Origin: an uncultured Collinsella sp.
Lineage (GTDB): Bacteria; Actinomycetota; Coriobacteriia; Coriobacteriales; Coriobacteriaceae
Direction: 5' to 3'
Assembly: GCA_902495265.1 (NCBI GenBank)
Contig: CABUWR010000020.1
Span: forward strand, 1 to 12,294
DNA: 12,294 nt
Shown here one piece after another: positions 8,973 to 12,294 of this stretch (position 1 is the first letter of the stretch; each line of letters begins with the position of its first letter). Both the position numbers and the translations under genes were made by a program. The notes beneath the pieces are model-generated. The model made no database searches and was not told where the DNA came from. It saw nothing but the letters and a program-made list of their open reading frames with translations.

Positions 8973-9332
8973 TTATTCGAGATGCTCTTCAATCCGAGCC
9001 CTAAGAAGGGCAATGGCTGTAGGTATTCCGATTGCGGCGGCTAATTCGGCTTTATCCAAAACCTGTATGCTAAAGCACGATTGTTTATCACATTGAAGGA
9101 CGATAACTGAAGATAGTTTCACTTCCCGTTGGCTGAATATATCGTAATCCCCAAATAGGAAGTTACCTTTTATTGTGTAATTCGGTATGTTCGTTACGCA
9201 CTTCATCTCAAGTCTGTTTAGGCCATAATCAAACACCGCAACTTCCTCGTGTTCGATGATGAGCGCAACCCTGGGCATGTTGCTAAAAACCCCCGTCGAC
9301 GACAGTGAAGAGTTTTTCATTTGCATCGTCAT
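8973..9332 (-). CDS. LURP-one/tubby C-like protein, C-terminal fragment
   Basis: An open frame of 119 residues, of which about 103 (from SNMPRVALIIEH on) look like real protein. The pattern PNYTIKGNFLFGDYDIF, then VKLSSVIVLQCDKQSCFSIQVLD, then AAAIGIPTAIALLRA matches the end of the LURP-one-related (DUF567, tubby C-terminal-like) beta-barrel fold: a Y-x-I-x-G-x-F strand, a basic kinase-like strand, then a hydrophobic final helix. Function in bacteria is not established; a membrane or lipid contact has been proposed for relatives. The possible starts at 9332 and 9278 both lack a Shine-Dalgarno site, so it is unlikely to be translated alone. It is best read as the second part of one gene that begins at 9513. 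The assignment is from pattern only. Confidence 0.5.
   Translation of the reverse strand: MTMQMKNSSLSSTGVFSNMPRVALIIEHEEVAVFDYGLNRLEMKCVTNIPNYTIKGNFLFGDYDIFSQREVKLSSVIVLQCDKQSCFSIQVLDKAELAAAIGIPTAIALLRARIEEHLE
9283..9294 (-). other. Frameshift site, G5T5 run followed by UAG
   Basis: On the minus strand the sequence reads GAC GGG GGT TTT TAG C. Removing one G or one T here joins the two frames into 180 codons reading VDGVFSNMPRVAL or VDGGFSNMPRVAL with no further stop. The site could be an indel mutation, a sequencing error in a double homopolymer, or a slippage site. UUU-UAG-C would also allow a +1 shift of the Phe tRNA at a stop, in the style of the prfB CUU-UGA-C site. Confidence 0.65.
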
Positions 9333-9513
9333 AAACGGTATATTTAAGACTCAATAGCTGTCCTAGTGGACCCGTGAACCCATGTTTTTTGATGTTGAGG
9401 TTGTCTCCCGCTGGGTTGATGAGAGCCAGAGTATGCGGATAAGGGTTACCTTCAATTGAGATTCGATATTCGTTTGTAGCCGTCTTGCTCGATTTAGGAC
9501 AACTAGCCACCAT
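9283..9513 (-). CDS. LURP-one/tubby C-like protein, N-terminal fragment
   Basis: A 76-residue frame ending at TAG in a G5T5 run. It shows alternating beta-strand patterns: EYRISIEGNPYPHTLALINPAGDNL, then LLSLKYTVYDDANEKLFTVVDG, like the paired strands of LURP-one/DUF567 proteins. Joined to the 8973-9332 frame by one base change it gives about 179 residues, the usual length of that family. The ATG at 9513 has GAGG 9 bases upstream; an ATG at 9520 is in another frame. Base composition is clearly more AT-rich than the flanking genes, which suggests acquisition from elsewhere. Homology is inferred from pattern, and an unrelated small protein remains possible. Confidence 0.5.
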   Translation of the reverse strand: MVASCPKSSKTATNEYRISIEGNPYPHTLALINPAGDNLNIKKHGFTGPLGQLLSLKYTVYDDANEKLFTVVDGGF

Positions 9514-9809
9514 GTGTCATCGCCTCGATCGAATTGGAACCGTCTTCTGCTTCGTGCGGAGAATTACGCTGTACGTTGCAGTAGATGCAGCTGCAATAAC
9601 CGCATGGGCAATTTCTAACAAAATGAATGACGTTATTTGCTGCATGCATGTTATTCACTACAAAGTATCTTTTTATAAACGTATTGTCAAACATATATTG
9701 CTAAAACAGAAACAATTTATAGACTGAGTCGGTCGTATTCTTTGGGCGATTGCTCCTATAATTTAGCCTTCGCTGCTGTCGGGAGGGAAGGACTAGGGCT
9801 CCGTTATTC

Positions 9810-9829
9810 TGTTGAAACGCTTTAACAAC
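9810..9829. promoter_or_regulatory. Possible Rex-like operator upstream of fucO
   Basis: TGTTGAAACGCTTTAACAAC is an imperfect dyad. The right half TTAACAA matches the Rex half-site known from Firmicutes and the centre resembles actinobacterial Rex sites (TTGTGAACGCGTTCACAA type), but the left half TGTTGAA fits only in part and the spacer is 5 rather than 4 bases. Rex senses NADH/NAD+ and commonly controls alcohol dehydrogenases, which fits the gene 97 bases downstream. This is inference from pattern. Confidence 0.3.
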
Positions 9830-9883
9830 TTTGACGTTCTCACGCGTTTTTTGTTTCAAAAGCGTTAGGATGGGACTTATAGC

Positions 9884-9906
9884 GCGGGGCGTAATGGATG
9901 CCCCGC
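9884..9906 (+). promoter_or_regulatory. Leader hairpin just before the fucO ribosome binding site
   Basis: GCGGGGC (9884-9890) and GCCCCGC (9900-9906) form a perfect 7-bp GC-rich stem with a 9-base loop. It ends 7 bases before the Shine-Dalgarno GGGAGG (9914-9919). It may stabilise the 5' end of the mRNA or limit ribosome access. No T run follows, so it is not a terminator. Confidence 0.5.
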
Positions 9907-9925
9907 ACACGATGGGAGGCTATCA

Positions 9926-11092
9926 ATGGCTAATCGTTTCGTTCTCAATACCATCTCTTATCATGGTTCCGGCGCCATCAAGGAGATCCCCGGCGAGCTC
10001 CAGCGTCGCGGCTACAAGAAGATCTTCGTCTGCTCCGACCCCGATCTGGTCAAGTTTGGCGTTACCGCTAAGGTGACCGACGAGCTCGACGCCGCCGGTA
10101 TCGCTTGGAGCCTCTACTCTGAGATCAAGCCCAACCCCACGATTCAGAACGTCAAGGACGGCGTCGAGGCCTTCAAGGCCGCCGAGGCTGACGCTATCGT
10201 GACCATCGGTGGTGGCTCTTCCATGGACACCGCCAAGGCCATCGGCATCATCATCAACAACCCCGAGTTCGCCGATGTCCGCAGCCTCGAGGGCGTTGCT
10301 CCGACTAAGAACCACGCCGTGTTCACCATCGCCGTGCCGACGACCGCCGGTACCGCTGCTGAGGTGACCATCAACTACGTCATCACCGACCCCGAGAAGG
10401 TCCGCAAGTTCGTGTGCGTCGACACCAACGACGCCCCCGAGGTCGCCGTCGTCGACCCCGACATGATGGCCTCCATGCCCGCCGGCCTGACTGCTTCCAC
10501 CGGCATGGACGCTCTGACCCACGCCATCGAGGGCTACACCACCAAGGGCGCTTGGGAGCTCTCCGACATGTTCCACTTTGAGGCCATTAAGCTGATCAGC
10601 GAGAACCTGCGCGACTCCGTCGCCGAGGCCAAGTCCGGTCAGCCCGGCTCCGGCCGCGAAGGCATGGCTCTTGGCCAGTATGTCGCCGGCATGGGCTTCT
10701 CCAATGTTGGCCTGGGCATCGACCACGCCATGGCTCACACCCTGTCCGCTCACTACGATACCCCGCACGGCGTCGCTTGCGCCATGCTGCTGCCGATCGC
10801 CATGGAGTTCAACAAGCCGGTTTGCGCCGAGCGCCTGGCCAAGGTTGCCGTTGCCATGGGCGTTGACACCACGGGCATGAGCACCGACGAGGCCGCCGAC
10901 GCCGCTATCGCCGCCGTCAAGCAGCTTTCCGCCGACGTGAACATCCCGCACGTCTGCGAGGCCATGAAGGCTGACGAGATCGAGATCCTGGCCAAGGACG
11001 CCATGGCCGACGCCTGCTTCCCGGGTAACCCGCGCGAGGCGACGCTCGACGACGTTATCGAGCTCTTCAAGAAGATCTGCCCGGCTGCCTAA
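9926..11092 (+). CDS. fucO: Iron-containing alcohol dehydrogenase, lactaldehyde reductase (FucO-like)
   Basis: A 388-residue group III alcohol dehydrogenase closely resembling E. coli FucO over its whole length. Shared stretches include NNPEFADVRSLEG, TTAGTAAEVTINYVITD, RRKFVCVD-like KVRKFVCVD, DALTHAIEGY, ALGQYVAGMGFSNVGLG and GNPREATL. The GGGSSMD turn (95-101) is part of NAD binding; metal ligands by family match are Asp195, His199, His267 and His281, with the FucO spacing kept. FucO reduces L-lactaldehyde to 1,2-propanediol with NADH during fucose or rhamnose fermentation; related enzymes act on other short aldehydes. GGGAGG lies 6 bases before the ATG. No fucose or rhamnose genes are next to it, so the role may be general NADH disposal. 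Codon use is strongly biased to GCC, ATC, GAG and AAG, which suggests high expression. Confidence 0.93.
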   Translation: MANRFVLNTISYHGSGAIKEIPGELQRRGYKKIFVCSDPDLVKFGVTAKVTDELDAAGIAWSLYSEIKPNPTIQNVKDGVEAFKAAEADAIVTIGGGSSMDTAKAIGIIINNPEFADVRSLEGVAPTKNHAVFTIAVPTTAGTAAEVTINYVITDPEKVRKFVCVDTNDAPEVAVVDPDMMASMPAGLTASTGMDALTHAIEGYTTKGAWELSDMFHFEAIKLISENLRDSVAEAKSGQPGSGREGMALGQYVAGMGFSNVGLGIDHAMAHTLSAHYDTPHGVACAMLLPIAMEFNKPVCAERLAKVAVAMGVDTTGMSTDEAADAAIAAVKQLSADVNIPHVCEAMKADEIEILAKDAMADACFPGNPREATLDDVIELFKKICPAA

Positions 11093-11100
11093 CCTGGTTC

Positions 11101-11226
11101 GGCGGGCCCCGCCCGTTAGCCCCAGAATCGTCCTCGGACATGTCGGAGGCCCCGCTGCGCACTACGTGCGGCGGGGCCTCCTTCTGTCCTGCGGAAAGAT
11201 TCTGGGGCTAACGGGCAGGGGCCGCC
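11101..11226. repeat. Nested inverted repeat after fucO, with an inner terminator-like hairpin
   Basis: Outer arms 11111-11129 (GCCCGTTAGCCCCAGAATC) and 11198-11216 are perfect 19-bp complements. With two single-base bulges the pairing goes on to 11101 and 11226. Inside, GGAGGCCCCGC (11145-11155) pairs with 11171-11181, and CGCAC/GTGCG (11158-11162, 11166-11170) continues the stem after a 2-base bulge. CTTCTGTCCT follows the inner hairpin. It starts 8 bases after the fucO stop and probably ends that transcript, but the outer arms go well beyond what a terminator needs and suggest a mobile or dispersed element. Confidence 0.75.
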
Positions 11227-11305
11227 GGCTCGTTGTCGTGGCGGGCGCTGTTCGGAAGAGGTCGATGGGCCATCTCGCTAGGTAAAAAGATGGTTCGCGG
11301 TGGTA

Positions 11306-11334
11306 TTGTTGCTGTGGGTTTAATTCGATATGAA
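11306..11334 (+). promoter_or_regulatory. Weak candidate promoter of the M42 peptidase gene
   Basis: TTGTTG (11306-11311), a 17-base spacer, then TATGAA (11329-11334). Each box keeps four of six consensus bases. The -10 box overlaps the start of the Shine-Dalgarno region (11333-11338), so a transcript from it would be nearly leaderless and lack that site. A promoter further upstream is equally possible. Confidence 0.2.
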
Positions 11335-11346
11335 AGGGTGACTTTG

Positions 11347-12294
11347 GTGTCCAAGATGGATTCTACGCTCTCCTATATTACTGACCAGTTGAAGGCGCTT
11401 ACCTCGATTGCTTCGCCTACCGGCTATACCCGTGCGGCGACTGATTATCTGATGGAGACCCTGCGCGATATGGGGTTTGGGCCTGAGCGTTCTAATAAGG
11501 GTAACGTGCTCGTTGAGCTTGGCGGCGAGGGCGAGCCGCTCGTACTGGCGAGCCATGTCGATACCCTAGGCGCCATGGTGCGTTCCATTAAGGACAATGG
11601 CCGCCTGCGCCCCACGACGCTTGGTGGGCACCAGTGGTCTACGGCCGATGGCGAGAACTGCACCGTCTACACGCGTGACGGCAATGTGTACACGGGCGTG
11701 GTCCTCAATACCGAGCCTTCGGCGCACGTGGCCGACGAGCCAGTCAAGACCATCGAGAAGAACATGGAAATCCTGCTCGATGAGAATGTCGACAGCAAGG
11801 ACGATGTGCTTGAGCTGGGCATTCAGACGGGCGACATCATCGCTATGGATCCGCGTACCACGGTGACGGAGAGCGGCTACATTAAGAGCCGCTTCCTGGA
11901 TGACAAGCTGTCGGCGTCGATTCTGCTGGGTCTGGCCCGCGCCGTTGCTGACGGCGAGGTGTCGCTTTCGCGCAAGGTGTCGCTGCTCTTTACCGTGTAC
12001 GAGGAGGTCGGCCACGGCGGTGCCTTTGTGCCGGCCGACACGCGCGAGATGATCAGCGTTGACATGGGCTGCGTGGGCGACGACCTGGGCTGCACCGAGC
12101 GCATGGTGTCGATTTGCGCCAAGGATTCGGGTGGCCCCTACAATTACGATCTGGTGACCACGCTGTCCAACATCGCGCGCGAGCTGGAGCTCGATTACGC
12201 CATCGATGTGTATCCGCACTACGGCTCGGACGTTGAGGCCACGCTCTCGGCCGGCTACGACATCCGTCACGGCCTGATCGGCCCCGGCGTGTAC
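11347..12294 (+). CDS. M42-family metallopeptidase (aminopeptidase), 3' end outside window
   Basis: The first 316 residues of a cobalt/zinc aminopeptidase of the M42 type (FrvX/PepA-like, glutamyl or deblocking aminopeptidases), a cytoplasmic enzyme that trims peptides. Seen: SPTGYTRAATDYL at the N-terminus, SHVDTLGAMV (His70, Asp72), RFLDDKLSAS (bridging Asp at 185 or 186), VYEEVGHGGA (Glu219, Glu220) and ISVDMGCVG (Asp239). The last His ligand should lie just past the window edge. Residues 85-180 form the inserted dimer/oligomer domain. The GTG at 11347 is preferred: AAAGGG lies 8 bases upstream. An in-frame ATG at 11356 is the alternative. The frame is open to the right edge. It is separated from fucO by the nested repeat, so it is a separate transcript. 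Confidence 0.9.
   Translation, partial: MSKMDSTLSYITDQLKALTSIASPTGYTRAATDYLMETLRDMGFGPERSNKGNVLVELGGEGEPLVLASHVDTLGAMVRSIKDNGRLRPTTLGGHQWSTADGENCTVYTRDGNVYTGVVLNTEPSAHVADEPVKTIEKNMEILLDENVDSKDDVLELGIQTGDIIAMDPRTTVTESGYIKSRFLDDKLSASILLGLARAVADGEVSLSRKVSLLFTVYEEVGHGGAFVPADTREMISVDMGCVGDDLGCTERMVSICAKDSGGPYNYDLVTTLSNIARELELDYAIDVYPHYGSDVEATLSAGYDIRHGLIGPGVY

Larger units (their letters stand above)
9514..9925. other. AT-rich intergenic region, upstream of both the split gene and fucO
   Basis: No convincing gene is seen in these 412 bases. Short frames exist on both strands (a Cys-rich 63-residue frame at 9503-9694 minus, an 80-residue frame at 9485-9727 plus), but none has a Shine-Dalgarno site and recognisable protein pattern. 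The right half is the leader of fucO: a TATAAT at 9757-9762 without a good -35 box, an imperfect dyad at 9810-9829, TTGACG at 9831-9836, and a hairpin at 9884-9906. If the TATAAT is used, the leader is about 155 bases long, room for regulation; I recognise no known riboswitch in it. Confidence 0.6.

Noticed and set aside
9503..9694. Cys-rich 63-residue minus-strand frame (NCPCGYCSCIYC region)
   Set aside because: The cysteines are suggestive, but there is no ribosome site before its ATG, no recognised motif, and it runs into the start of the next frame; too little to call a gene.
9923..10951. 342-residue minus-strand open frame across fucO
   Set aside because: It is a shadow of the highly biased fucO codons, rich in Gly, Val, Asp and His without recognisable motifs, and fucO is clearly coding on the other strand.
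11566..12270. 234-residue minus-strand frame over the M42 gene
   Set aside because: It is antisense to a clear M42 peptidase with all its metal-ligand motifs.

Overview
The window looks like chromosome from a GC-rich, gut-type actinobacterium. The mix of genes fits class Coriobacteriia, perhaps Collinsella: a beta-glucoside PTS module, a FucO-like dehydrogenase, a YgiQ radical SAM protein, an orphan DinJ-type antitoxin, and strong Shine-Dalgarno sites with frequent GTG starts. This assignment is inference; no 16S rRNA or marker gene is present.

Layout, left to right. (1) The 3' end of an ABC transporter ATPase enters from the left (2-217). After an AT-rich repeat region comes a small DinJ/RelB-type antitoxin with no toxin beside it (433-636). 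A long perfect palindrome (645-712) then leads into a CPBP/CAAX-type membrane protease (725-1639). (2) A sugar module follows: a cupin/AraC regulator on the minus strand (1653-2639), divergent from a GH1 6-phospho-beta-glucosidase-type gene (2793-4271), which is followed closely by a PTS EIIBC permease of the beta-glucoside type (4283-5653). A clear hairpin terminator closes this unit. The expected pathway is uptake and phosphorylation of a beta-glucoside by the EII, then cleavage of the 6-phosphoglucoside by the GH1 enzyme, with the AraC protein sensing a ligand. No EIIA domain is present, so it must come from elsewhere. (3) A YgiQ-type radical SAM protein (5780-7921, minus) is divergent from a DUF1275/YoaK membrane protein (8174-8893, plus). 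A 12-bp palindrome lies between them. (4) An AT-richer islet (about 8894-9870) holds a minus-strand gene split into two frames at a G5T5 run. The joined product resembles the LURP-one/tubby C-like fold. (5) A FucO-like Fe-dependent alcohol dehydrogenase (9926-11092) has very biased codon use and a structured leader with a possible Rex-like site. A large nested inverted repeat follows it. (6) The window ends inside an M42-type aminopeptidase (11347 onward).

I do not see a clear, wholly new multi-gene system. The best leads are the frame-split LURP-like gene, the palindrome with competing folds between the orphan antitoxin and the CPBP protease, the GH1 enzyme that lacks the usual phosphate-binding serine, and the nested repeat after the alcohol dehydrogenase.
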